Source: Narthecium ossifragum
Lineage: Eukaryota > Streptophyta > Magnoliopsida > Dioscoreales > Nartheciaceae
DNA: 64,000 nucleotides
Assembly (NCBI GenBank): GCA_963920575.1
Contig: OY986975.1
Span: 21,545,897-21,609,896, forward strand
Direction: 5' to 3'
Under the pieces are notes generated by a model that did not search any database, had not been told where the DNA came from, and saw nothing but the letters and a program-made list of their open reading frames with translations. This document shows, piece after piece, positions 10,036-21,116 of the stretch (positions are counted from its first letter, which is position 1; every line of letters begins with the position of its first letter). A program made the position numbers and the translations under genes.

Positions 10036-12997
10036 ATGGCCTCCACTCTAGGCGCGTTCATCTCTCCTCCATGGACGCCGGCGCCCATCTCCAAGCATCA
10101 CCACTCCCTCCTCTCCAAGCCCCAGCTCTCCATCTCGTCTAGAACCCAGCCAAGTTCAGCAAGTGGAGTCCTTTCTCTCGCACAGCTCCCTTCTCCTTGG
10201 GTTCCTTCAAAATGGAAGCTTTCGGTGGTGGCTGAGTCCCCGGAGCCGGAGTCTACGCCAGAGCCCGAAGAAGCTCAGGCGGTGGTTGGGTCCCTGGAGC
10301 CGGAGTCGGCGCCGGAGCCCGTAGAAGCTCAGGTGGCCTCGTCCCTGGAGCCGGAGCCCAAAGAAGCCCAGGCGGTGGTTGAGTCCCTGGAGCCGGAGTC
10401 GGCGCCGGAGCTCGTAGAAGCTCAAGTGGCTTCGTTGGTTGAGGGTGATGGACCAAAGGGGGAGGATGTTTTCGCAGTAGTAATGGTCAGTTCAGAGGTT
10501 TTTCTAAATTTTCGCAGTTCGTAATACGAAAGGAGATTTATCGTATGGGTTCTTCTAGGTAGCCTTGTTTATGTTAGTCTTTGGCCAGGATTGAAGATAG
10601 GCTATCTGGGTATTGAGAATTACAACTGCTTTTGGTGCTTTGAATGATTTGAGACTTTGGTTGGGGTGAGAACTTTTCTCTTTTATTTGCATTTTTTTTA
10701 GATTGGGTCACGGCAATACATTGTCTTCCCTGGAAGGTTCCTCTATACGCAGAGGCTTAAAGGTGCCAACCTTGAGGATAAGGTATGGATTTGGGTTTCT
10801 TTGTATTATTTGTACAATGGTTGTTGTTTTTCAGTTTTACTTGCTTCGTGAGTTATCAACAATCTGCTTAGATTCTTATCCTTAGATACGTTGGTGCTTG
10901 CGGAAGGTGATGATCTATCCTAAATCTGCTTATATAGTTAGAGCAGTGAGATTGTGAAGGTTGTGTTTTTGTGCCTGCATAATTCTCCAAACATAATATG
11001 TTGATCTTCTATAGACCATGGAATGTGTTTCTTTTACATGTAAATGAGAGCTTTCTTGCAGCTCTTTCGAGACAGAAGTACTTAGTCTGATTAGTTTTTG
11101 TTTATGGTTGGTTAGCTAGCATATTACAATTATAGATGGCATTGGCGTGCATGCTTCAGTTGAATTTGTCTGTTATTTGTTTTCTAAGCATGGCATTGGC
11201 ATGCATGCTTCAGTTGAATTTGCCTTTCGTTTGTTTTCTAAGCGTGCTTAATTTTCTTGTTAATATAACCGAGGATTAAAGCTATGAACATGAGCGTATT
11301 GCTGGATCATAGATGGTCTCATACATCAAGTTGGATTATAGTTTCTACTCAAGTATGATCTTCTTCCATCTGGGAAGATGTGAGATTATGGTGCTCAGCT
11401 CTTTCATAAGTTTTCAAGCTATATTTACAAAAAAATGCAGGTTTGGTAGTGATCACTGTGCCTTAAAGGGGATGCAGGTAGCATTTTTTCCTCAAGAGTA
11501 TGCGCAAGATACTTTTAAGATCCGTGAAACTTGAAGACAATATAGGCATGAAGGATTTGATTTCCATGAAGAACATCAGGTATCCTTGTATTTGGGAGAG
11601 GCGAGTTAAGCTAGAAGAATGTAACATAATGAAGAGAGGTTTCTGATAAAATATTGAGAAAATATTGATGACAACTTCAAAATAGAATTCTGAAGTTGGA
11701 GTGGGGACAGCCCTCGGCCTAGATGACTCTTTTTAGAAACCACACATCTTTAATATGCTGTGATGATTATTGATGGGGTTCTCCAACAACTTTGTTTTTG
11801 AGAAATTTGTTGGTATGTTTATTGCCTAAAATTCCAAACCGTTGAGGTTTTGGAACTTACAGGATTTTATGCTGAAGGGGATCCTAGCAATTTTGAGTAT
11901 GATGCCTGTCAATAAGTCATCGAAAAGAGTTTGGGAAAGTTCATCTCCTAAAATAGCGATCTTTGGAAAGTACTGATATATCTTAAACGACTAGCTCTAT
12001 AATTGCTTTCATGTGTGGGGATAAGTAGTATTCTTATTAGCTCTCGTGTTATGTTTCTTAGACGCTAGATGTGATTACAGGTGACTTAAGATGCACCTGA
12101 AGTAATTGTCCTCTGTGATGTAGAACTTGAGTATCTTTTTTTTTATGTTTTTCTTGGTCATGTCTGTACCACTCCAGGCATTATATAAAGTCCAAGTAAG
12201 TTAGTACTGGTTTCCTAACCTGTTAAGGAACCTAATTAAGTTGCAAGATGACCCTTCTAATATGCAATACAGGTAGGGGCCAACTTCTTCCAGCCTTTTG
12301 TAAAATACTCCAGTAATGTTGTCAGCGTCATTGCACATACTTAAAATGTAGTATAGATCCTGGTTGATCTAAAGTACTTTTTGGGCCTCTTGAGTTCTAT
12401 ACTGATACTCATGCGCATGTAACATGGTTCATACTGCAAAAGCTTGCTGACTTGGTTATTCTTCAATTGAACAATCACATTAATCTCCAGCTTGCTACTC
12501 CAATTTTGTCAAACAAGCTGCTCACATTTGACTTAACTTCAAAATTTTCTTTACAGATTATCTTAAACAAGGTGTTATTGGTAGGGACAAGGAGCAAGAC
12601 GTATATTGGACAGCCTGTTGTAACCAATGCTGCCGTGCATGCAGTTGTTGAAGAGCAGGTAGCCATCTCGCAGCAGCAAAACAAGAACTTTATCTGCAGA
12701 TTATTTCCTAAATTGCATCTTTCATTTTCTCGTGCAGGGTCTGGATCCCAAAGTCATTGTTTTCAAGTACAAGAAGAAAAAGAACTATCGCAGAACTATC
12801 GGCCATCGGCAGGTAATTAGGCCATCAAGGAATGGATACGCTTTCTGTGAGAGGACTTAGTTGAGCTAATTATAATTTAGGTTGGCCATTGAGGTTAGTG
12901 AACAAGTAATTCATTCTCTTTTCAGCCAAATACAAGAATTCGGATCACAGGCATCACTGGTTATCAAGACTTCCCTGCAGAAACTCTTCCTGCATAG
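10036..12997 (+). CDS. RPL21: 50S ribosomal protein L21, chloroplastic
   Basis: Five exons: 10036..10485, 10702..10782, 12557..12658, 12738..12812, 12926..12997, all phase 0, giving 259 residues. It is a component of the large subunit of the plastid ribosome. The MASTLGAF start begins a Ser/Pro-rich transit peptide of about 65 residues. Residues 66-140 are an unusual acidic Glu/Pro/Ala repeat tract. The L21 domain starts at VFAVVMIGSRQYIV and includes FPGRFLYTQRLKGANLEDK, NKVLLVGTRSKTYIGQP, VIVFKYKKKKNYRRTIGHRQ and ends in RITGITGYQDFPAETLPA, matching plant nuclear-encoded L21. An in-frame upstream ATG at 10000 exists, but 10036 gives a standard transit peptide. Intron 2 is 1.8 kb and holds a small tandem duplication. 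Confidence 0.93.
10215..10440 (+). repeat. Glu-Pro-Ala minisatellite inside L21 exon 1
   Basis: Imperfect in-frame DNA repeat with core CTGGAGCCGGAG, a higher-order period of about 90 bp, encoding units like SLEPESAPEPVEAQ. It lies between transit peptide and ribosomal domain. Confidence 0.8.
11136..11243. repeat. 54-bp tandem duplication in L21 intron 2
   Basis: Two near-identical copies beginning ATGGCATTGGC at 11136 and 11190, ending in TTTGTTTTCTAAGC. Noncoding. Confidence 0.85.
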
Positions 12998-13482
12998 TCC
13001 ATAGCGAAAGAGAGCAATCAAATCTATGGACTTTGGCTATGACGTCTTAGATTGTGATGTTTAATTGACAGACAGCGCCAAGAGATTGCTAATTTTCCTA
13101 ATGACTGAATAGCTTGCTTTCTGAGATCTTATACCTGTTGTGAGATGAGATGATCATCTCCTTTCTCTTTTGTTTTCCGCTCATTTGTAGAGGATCAAAT
13201 TACTCATTTTTCCTTTATGACAACGAAAGCTTTCTTTAATATATCCCAACAAAATACATGGTTTGTTGATTTAGTGGTCTCTGATTCACTTTTCCAATAT
13301 TCATAAAAACAAAGAAATACAGTGGCTGCAAAATAACGAATAATATTGCAGATGTAGTTTAGCTCTTTTTTGAACTAAAAGGAAGTATTTCTTTGTCCAT
13401 TGTTTTCTTGTATTATGGACTTGAAATCATGCTCCTGCTGTAGTCTTCACAGCTCTCCAATTAAATCATGATTGCTAATTTG

Positions 13483-13940
13483 TGCACATGCTGTCACGAT
13501 CGGTAGTTAAAGTACCGACTCTTTTATCTATTTCATCGATAGTGGACTACCAATGGGATAGATGAAACTATCAGTAGTGGACTATCGATACATTTAATTG
13601 GTAGTCAAGTACCGATTCTTTCATCTATCCTATCGCTAGCCCACTATCGATAGAATAGATGAAGATATCAGTAGTGGAATACCGATACATTCAATCGGTA
13701 GCCAAATATGTCACATATCGGTAATCAAGTACCGATTCTTTCATCTATCCTATCGGTAGCCCACTATCGATAGGATAGATGAAGATATCGGTAGTGAAAT
13801 ACCGATGCATTCAATCGGTAGCCAAATATGTCACATATCGGTAACCAAGTACCGATTCTTTCATCTATTCTATCGTTAGTGGGCTAACGATAGGATAGAT
13901 GAAAGAATTGGTACTTAGTTACCGATAGATGACATGTGCA
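13483..13940. repeat. Palindromic MITE-like element with 120-bp internal tandem repeats
   Basis: The ends form an inverted repeat of about 45 bp (left TGCACATG..., right ...CATGTGCA; inside them TACCGA and ATCTAT blocks pair). Between them a 120-bp unit is repeated about 2.5 times: 13621-13740 matches 13741-13860 with few changes. Each unit is itself a near-palindrome built from ATCGGTA / TACCGAT and TATCCTATCG / CGATAGGATA. No open reading frame. A transcript would fold into a long hairpin. Confidence 0.8.
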
Positions 13941-16900
13941 TTACACATACCACTTGTTCATGCACGAATCTTTATTATTAAATCATAGATACTCTGCCTG
14001 AATAATGCCAAAAATTTGAAGCTTAGAATATAAAACAGCAATCGTTTTGCACAGGTTGATTAATCTAACAAAATTCTGAGGATCATGTACTCTTTCATCA
14101 TATTAAACAATAATCTTTATATTGTACAACGTAACCCTCCTTTTTTTTTCTTCTTCTCAAATCGAACCTAATCGTGAGGTCATAGTCAACATAATTAGTT
14201 CCTCAACCTCATGCTCTGCATCTGAACGTGGAAATATCCTGTTGTCTGTTCCAATGGCGCTGAAAGATTGTGGGGCATAGGTGACAATCCATGCTCAGAT
14301 TGTTTCAGATGAAATTCTTGGAAAAAAAAACGAAAAAAATGTCATTTATCAAGAAAAAGATTTGCTAGTACAATCACAGATACATCAACGAGAGAGTAAA
14401 CAGAGATATCTTAAAAGAGATATCTTAAAGTCAATTGATCTGGTCGTATCATGTAGAATTAGTTCTACGTGAAATATGAGAAGCTTTGATATAATTTGAG
14501 AGCTTGGTTTTTATGTACATCCCTAGGCAAGACAATTATAAGCTGGATGGGGTTGCCCGTTGGTGTCGCCGCTCGCAAGTGCCTCTATATTGGGCCTTGG
14601 AGGACGGCATCACCGTCCTAAATAGTATCTGCAGGTCTTGTTAGACTCGGTGGCTCAACTCATGGAACAAAAAAAAAAGAGAGATCTGCTGGACAATTGC
14701 TCAGTTTCTTGGAGCAATGTCTATACTGATCGTCTTGCCTCTATCGAAAAGGCGTCCCGGTCCTCTGTCTGAATCCTCTGTTTCCGCCATGAGCTGCTTC
14801 TTTCTTAGCCATCTAGCTTAACTTGGCAAAGCAAAATAAAAGGAACAGAAAGAAGAAGAAGAAGAGATAGAAGAGAAACAACTAGAAGCTAAATCTACAG
14901 ACCTGAAAAGAAAACAAAGCAGGCAAAAACATATCATGCAGACATAAAACGTACATAAGCATGAAGGGAAGGAATGCAACCTGCATGGATGGTGAGACAG
15001 TGAGGCACTGAGGCATGTAGAAGAGGAGATGAGAGCCACTGAGGTGAAGAGGTGAAGTGATATTGCCTCGGCTCGGCTTCGCTTCCCTTCCGGCCTGCAA
15101 CAAGACTGCTGGCACGAGGCTGAGCCAAGCCAATACCATTCATCTATCCACCTGCATTTTTACCCATCAAACCATCGTTCCAGCTACTTAGCTTGTGCCT
15201 CTCCTCAACAACAACAGCGACAACAAAGAGAGCTCATCTCATGGATAGAACGCACCAAAGAGACGAAGAAGTCATTGATCAGAGATGAGAACTTTAGGAA
15301 AGCCATCCCTCCAACTACGTTGGACTTTTCCACAGCTTAGGTGGAAAGTCCTCTCATAGGAACACAAGATGACAAGATAAACGTTTGACCTACAAATAGT
15401 ACTATATGATACCAAGAGATAAGGATCCAAGGCCTTCTAGAACTTTTTTTTTTTTTTTGATATAACTTCTCAAGGACTGCATGATAAATCTGCCGACGCA
15501 GAGACAACAAGACTATTCATCATGGAGTTTAACTCCCGGAAGATATAAATAAAATTAACAGAGGAGAAAGATGTTATAAGTCTCCAAATCGAGAGAAAAG
15601 ACGAGCCGCTAGATCTCTGGGTCATTCAAATCGCCTTCTAGGAATATTTTAGAAGCACTCTTTTTCCCCCAAGGAGTGGGATCATCTCTCTTTTACAAGT
15701 ATCAAAGAATCAAAGAAGTTTTCTAGACTATGAATTGCTATTTTTCCAGGCTAATTGCTTCGCAATGACAAGATAAAGTCTTTGAAAAATCAAGGAAAGG
15801 TTCTACTATTCACAGCTTGAAATAGTCAAAGTAAATGTGGAGCCAGGTCTTATAAAACTAGGGTTTTTTGCATTTATGCCCCTCAAAATTTCTTAAATAT
15901 CATATATACCTTTACACTCTTTTAACTTGTATCCGTCTACTTCCGTCCATTAATTTAACTTAATAGCGATATGATTGGTGCCTTTGTGGATGTGCATGTG
16001 TAACGGCATAGGAACCTAGCTCGGAGAAGACTAAGGGCATAAATGTCTTTTCTCATGATTTCGTTAATGAAATTAGGAATATTCTGTGGGATTTAACCCG
16101 AGGGACATATTTATCATTTTTTTAAGTTTAACAGGGTACATATGTTATATGTAAGCCAGAAGAATGCAGGATAAATTTGCTATTTAAGAAATTTTAAGAG
16201 GCATATATGTAAGAAACCCGTTAAACTATTATCCGGTCTGCCGCCGCTTACCTCACCCTTTCTAAAAGGAAAGATATAAGAAATCAGAATTATTAGTCAC
16301 AATATCTGTTACCTAGTTTAGAATTTGCAGAAGTCCCAATCAATCCTATAAGACAGGGATGTTTTATAAACACACAATCATATAAAATTACTAGTGAATT
16401 CCCGTGCCCATGACACGATTTAATTGATTGATCATGATTAATCCACGATTTATATGTTTTAATAAAAAAAATATAACATCTCCGTCTTTATGCGGATGCC
16501 GCAACCTTCTGCATGTAAGGAGCAAACAAAGCTTATTTAGATTAAAGAAAGAAAGAAAGAAAAGAGATTCTTGTTTATAAGAAACGTAATAACCACCGCC
16601 ACAATCTCCTAGGACAAAGATAACCGTATTTTAGGAATAACTGAACTCATGTGGTGGGGGTGTTTCTTGACCGCTAGATAAAACTCTTCTAACATCTTGT
16701 GGGCCGTCAGATATACAAAAACCCTGTCTTACAAGATTAGATTATCTATTAATAAATACGCCGACCAATCTGGTGCTAAAGAAATTAAATGGCTAGACTT
16801 CACACGTAGGTCCTCAGAAAATAAGATATCACTAAATAGAGCTGTCAATGGCTTCTTCAACAGATAGTTCATTGTTGGAGGTCCCTTTCCTACTGTTCAG

Positions 16901-17773
16901 CTAACAAAATTTTTTAACATGAAACCAAGCTAGTTTTGTCCCCTGCACTAGTACAGATCTTAAGGGTCATCTTAATCCACACAGAGCAAAGAGAAGAAAA
17001 ACATATAAAAGAACAACAACAATGCAGTATGCAGTGCAGTTAACACCCAGTTAAGGTAGCATGGCCTGCAATGAATTTAACTTCATGAGCTATGGAGGCA
17101 GATCAATATCTAGGATAGTCTTTTCACAGAGAACAAATCTGATTGTGATTACCACCGAGGCGTATCAGAAGTGAAGAGGCTGATGAAAAGTAACAAGTTG
17201 CGAACAACATATCAAATGACTAACTACAACAGATTTGTGATTACATAGTTATAGGTAACGGCTTACACATGAAGAATCCACGTATCAAGAAGTTCACAAT
17301 CAAATCCTATCAATCAGTGAGAATTAATTTGTTAATCTTCATGTTTCAACGAAAAAGTCAATCATGACAGGGATCACAAGTTCCCTCTAGAGATAACTTA
17401 TCATACAATGATCCTTCACGAACTCCTGGATATTGGATAAAGATTTGGAAGCGGTTTGATTACAGTCACACAGATTACCTGTATCTTGCATTCCAGATAT
17501 ATTGTACAGGATGTATAGGGTTGCACCTTCTCGGATTGCGTTTCTCAGTCAATGCAAGAATCACTCAGAATTCTTCAAAGACGCCCGCATCAGAATACCC
17601 AAATCATCAGTAGGGTCAGTCAGCCAGGTTTCATGTTACAAATGAACAGATATTAATTCCTGTGCCGGTCTGTGCCTCATGCTACGGAGCCTCCTCAAGA
17701 TAACTCAAGATTACCAATGGCAAAAGGAAGGCCAAGGCAAGCATCAGGGAACAACTTATGCAATTTGAATGTA
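13941..17773. other. Gene-free spacer between L21 and RMR genes
   Basis: About 3.8 kb, AT-rich, with poly-A/T runs at 14670, 15449 and 16465. One element with inverted ends (15861-16219) is listed separately. A stretch at about 14520-14680 ending in a poly(A) run (14668-14679) may be a truncated retroelement tail, but I could not find a target duplication. Minus-strand short frames at 14818-15143 show no family features. I see no tRNA or other RNA gene. Confidence 0.45.
15861..16219. mobile_element. Non-autonomous DNA element with ~39-bp inverted ends
   Basis: The left end GGGTTTTTTGCATTTATGCC (15861 on) pairs with the right end, whose reverse complement begins GGGTTTCTTACATATATGCC; both continue AAAATTTCTTAAATA. 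Length 359 bp, no reading frame. Flanks ATAAAACTA and GTTAAACTA could be a degraded 9-bp duplication, as in Mutator-like elements. Confidence 0.65.
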
Positions 17774-20700
17774 TCAACACTCTGGCAGAGATTGTGCTGA
17801 AGCTAAAGCTGAAAGGCTTGTCCCTGATTCATCACAATGCCGCAAGAATGAGGACTGTCGGCTGGAAGATCCGACAAGATAGCTAGGAGATGCATTGCTT
17901 GAGCTAGGAACATAAGCAGGCACATATCTTGAATAACTTGAAGATGATAAATGCAGTCCTGGGGAGTGCGGGGACACGAAATGAGATGTTGGGTATCTGA
18001 TAGATGGTGAATGTCGAAGATTGGCAGAACTTCTGCTGATGCTTATGGCAGGTGAGTTGCTATATGACATGCGGGAGTTAGACATATTAGTAGTGGTAGC
18101 TAGGGAGTGAACTTGGCTTGTTGCCGATGACCGGGGTGGTCTTGGAATTATTTGTGCAGCTGTGGAAGTGGATACATGTGAATGGAAAGATGAAAGTCCT
18201 GCAGAAGAAGAAAGTGATGCTGCACTTGCTGAAAGTAATGGAGTGCACTCGGATGGTGGAGGATTTCCTGTGCTTGTTCTAGCATCTCTCTTGCACACGG
18301 GGCAAAATGTTCTCCAAGATGTGAGCCATGAATCAACGCAAGATGCGTGGAACTCTGCAGAATAATCATATGAACTATTCAAAAGGAGAAGAAACAAACA
18401 GTAACATAATTACGCGATGACAACAAATGAATGAAATAAACCAGTTACATAAGCATGAAACCACTAAATCACATTGGAGAAACCATAACAATCTGATGTT
18501 CATGACATCAGAAGCATGATGGATGAGCAAACATATAATAATATGTTATAGAGAGGAGACATACTGTGACGACATGGAAGTACTCTAAGCTTTTCCCCCA
18601 CATTGTAGTCTTCCAAGCAAATAGCACAAGTTACTGAAGTGCAATTATCTTCCAAAGGTGAAGTGAATATCAGACTTGGCATGGCTTTAACTAGATGCCT
18701 GCTCATTCCATGAAACTCTTGTACATTAGAACCTCTTGGCTGTTCACGCCTTATGTGGTGTCTACGCACAAAAAAACATGTCGCCAGGACAGCAGACATG
18801 GCAAGTAGTGAAATGAAAGAGATTGCCATAATCGACCATGCCGAATTTTCAAAGATTGGAATAATCCACAACTCGATGTCTGAACGTCCTGCATATTTCT
18901 TCAGCGTCTCTCCAGAGGCTTTGGAGACAAAAACAGCATGTATATGAATGCCGGCAGGGCTCCCAGCCACTACAAGGTTTTCAGAATGAAATAGATTTAT
19001 CATGTGAGCAGATGAATGTGAAAGAAGAGAATCAGATACATTTATCATGTAAGACAGATGCAATGTGAAGTCACAATGTCATATCATGCGGATTGAAATG
19101 AAAAAGGAATCACTAACTACAATGAAATAAACTGCAAACTCAACTGTACCATGTCTTTAGTAACAACCCAGAACAAGATATATGCACAAGAATACTCTCT
19201 GAGTACATCCACGCACCTAAAACAGCAGAACAAGACTCATACATAACAGATGTATCCCACTTTTAACATCTTTCATTGTCGACTCTTAAACATGAACCCT
19301 GAGGTTACACCATGACTACACTCCAAGTCCAGGAAGACTTTTGATGACTTCTTTTACGGAGACAAATAGGTCGGTAAAAACAAATCAGCATAATTGACAA
19401 CAGCTCAGACTTGGTACAATTAAAAATACTATGCTTAAAAGATGCAAAATAACTGGTACATATTGTATGATGGCAGGTTGTCTGAAGCACACTTTAAACA
19501 GGTATTGCTAACAAAGGTCTCCAAAGATATTGTGCGGACAGTTCTCCTAAGGTGGTAATGGAACTACATAGTTTAAGTTGTTGGTAAGCAACTCCTTCAC
19601 ATTATCCGATTATTTCATATACCCTTGCATCATTCAGCATCTAGAGAAAAAAAATGCACTTTAATGGATCCACTGAATCAAGTAAATATTCAAATTGTGA
19701 TACTAATGACAAGTAAAATTTTCTAAGAGAAAGATTTCAGGCTCTTAAAGTTCCCAATATTATGTCAAAGGAATGAAGATTACTTGCAACCAAGACACCG
19801 CCATCTTCATCATCATACACGATAGCAGCTTTGAATCCAGCAGCTTGTGCACTTCTAACTTTATATTCAAATGTGCACCCTCCTCTTATAATCAACACGA
19901 ATGGAGAACTTGAATCTCCAACAACTTTATTTGTCAAAGGAGTGCATGCATCTAGAGGCTCCGCTATGTATAACTCACCACATTCACCAGAGCCTTTTAT
20001 AGATGGAGCTGAAGAAGAAACATGAAAAAATCAAAATTGACCAGAAATATGACCATACATCTAGCTCACTGAACAGGATTTACGCATAAATACAATAAAT
20101 TATAGTTCCAGTATGGAGTAAGAACATTGCAAGCAATGACATAAATACAAATAGTATTGAAGATACATGACACTTTAAAGGGCGAAAAGGTGAACTCACG
20201 ATTATCCTATTACATAGTTGGAAAAAAAAAACTTGGAAGCTTAATGCAGGCAATTTATGAATCACAAGAAACTGCTATCACATATATTTGGAGTTCCTTT
20301 TATATAACTTAGATCTAGGTAGTTCAAGTTAAAGCAACCCTCCAACCAAATTCAAGCCCTTTTACTCATTAACACCCCCTCCACTCCTGGTAACATGAAA
20401 CGCCAATCAGCTATGACGAAAAATGAGCAATTCTGCACTAGAAGAAATTCAGGTACACTGTGACCCTATAAAAGGGAGCGATTGCAAAACCACCACCAAC
20501 TCCAAGCCTATGCCCTCTTCAGAGCTTCTCACAAAATTCCATAAAAAGCATGCTTGTGCAAGTTTATGCTCTATTCAATCTTGACAGTGTCAGTCATAAG
20601 AACATAAAAAACGAGACGAAGAACTTACTGTGGTCACTCATGCCTGTAAATCATAAAGTATCTAGCCCAACAAGAAAGATTCGCTACTTCTTTCACAACT

Positions 20701-21116
20701 TATTACCATGAGACCAAAGCTATCTAAAAGATTCTAATCAGTGGAATGAAACAAACCATCGATTGTTTTTCTTGCTAGGCCGCATCTAGCACACAACATA
20801 CTAGTAAAGGGATCACCATAAAACCTTAAGTCTTGCATACAGAGAACTAAAGTCCAAAACAATTTTTTTTTCTCGACTTGTGATCAATCCAGCAGATTAA
20901 CAAATGCATCTAAAGCGATCTAATCAGCCAAAGAACAACCCCAAAATCTACAGATACCCAACAAAAGGCAGCAGCTTTCTTACCAAAATTAGCTTCAACA
21001 TCCTCAAGCGACAAGGAGACATTCTTTCCGATCAACACCACGTTCGCCGCCGACAATCCAACGAGCAGATAAAGCACCAACAACTCAATCAAAAGAGAGT
21101 GCACCCGACCCATCAT
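17774..21116 (-). CDS. RMR-type receptor: PA domain, transmembrane segment, RING-H2 (vacuolar sorting / E3 ligase family)
   Basis: Four exons on the minus strand: 20984..21116, 19784..20008, 18565..18969, 17774..18354; phases agree, 447 residues. A hydrophobic signal peptide ([16 protein letters not shown], to about residue 25) leads a luminal protease-associated domain ([46 protein letters not shown]). One membrane span is at about 164-187. A cytosolic RING-H2 at about 234-275 has all ligands: CAIC, LPCRH, FHASC, CPVC. The Ser-rich tail is long (about 170 residues). RMR proteins bind C-terminal vacuolar sorting signals and travel to storage vacuoles; the RING implies ubiquitin transfer. The start used is the first of two adjacent ATGs; upstream in-frame codons to 21152 are poorer because they would precede the signal peptide. 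Confidence 0.9.

Noticed and set aside
13483..13940. Repeat-spacer pattern considered as a CRISPR-like array
   Set aside because: The 120-bp units are themselves palindromic with no unique spacers, and the DNA is plant nuclear.
14520..14680. Possible LINE or SINE tail ending in a poly(A) run
   Set aside because: No RNase H signature and no flanking duplication could be found, so it was not listed as a mobile element.
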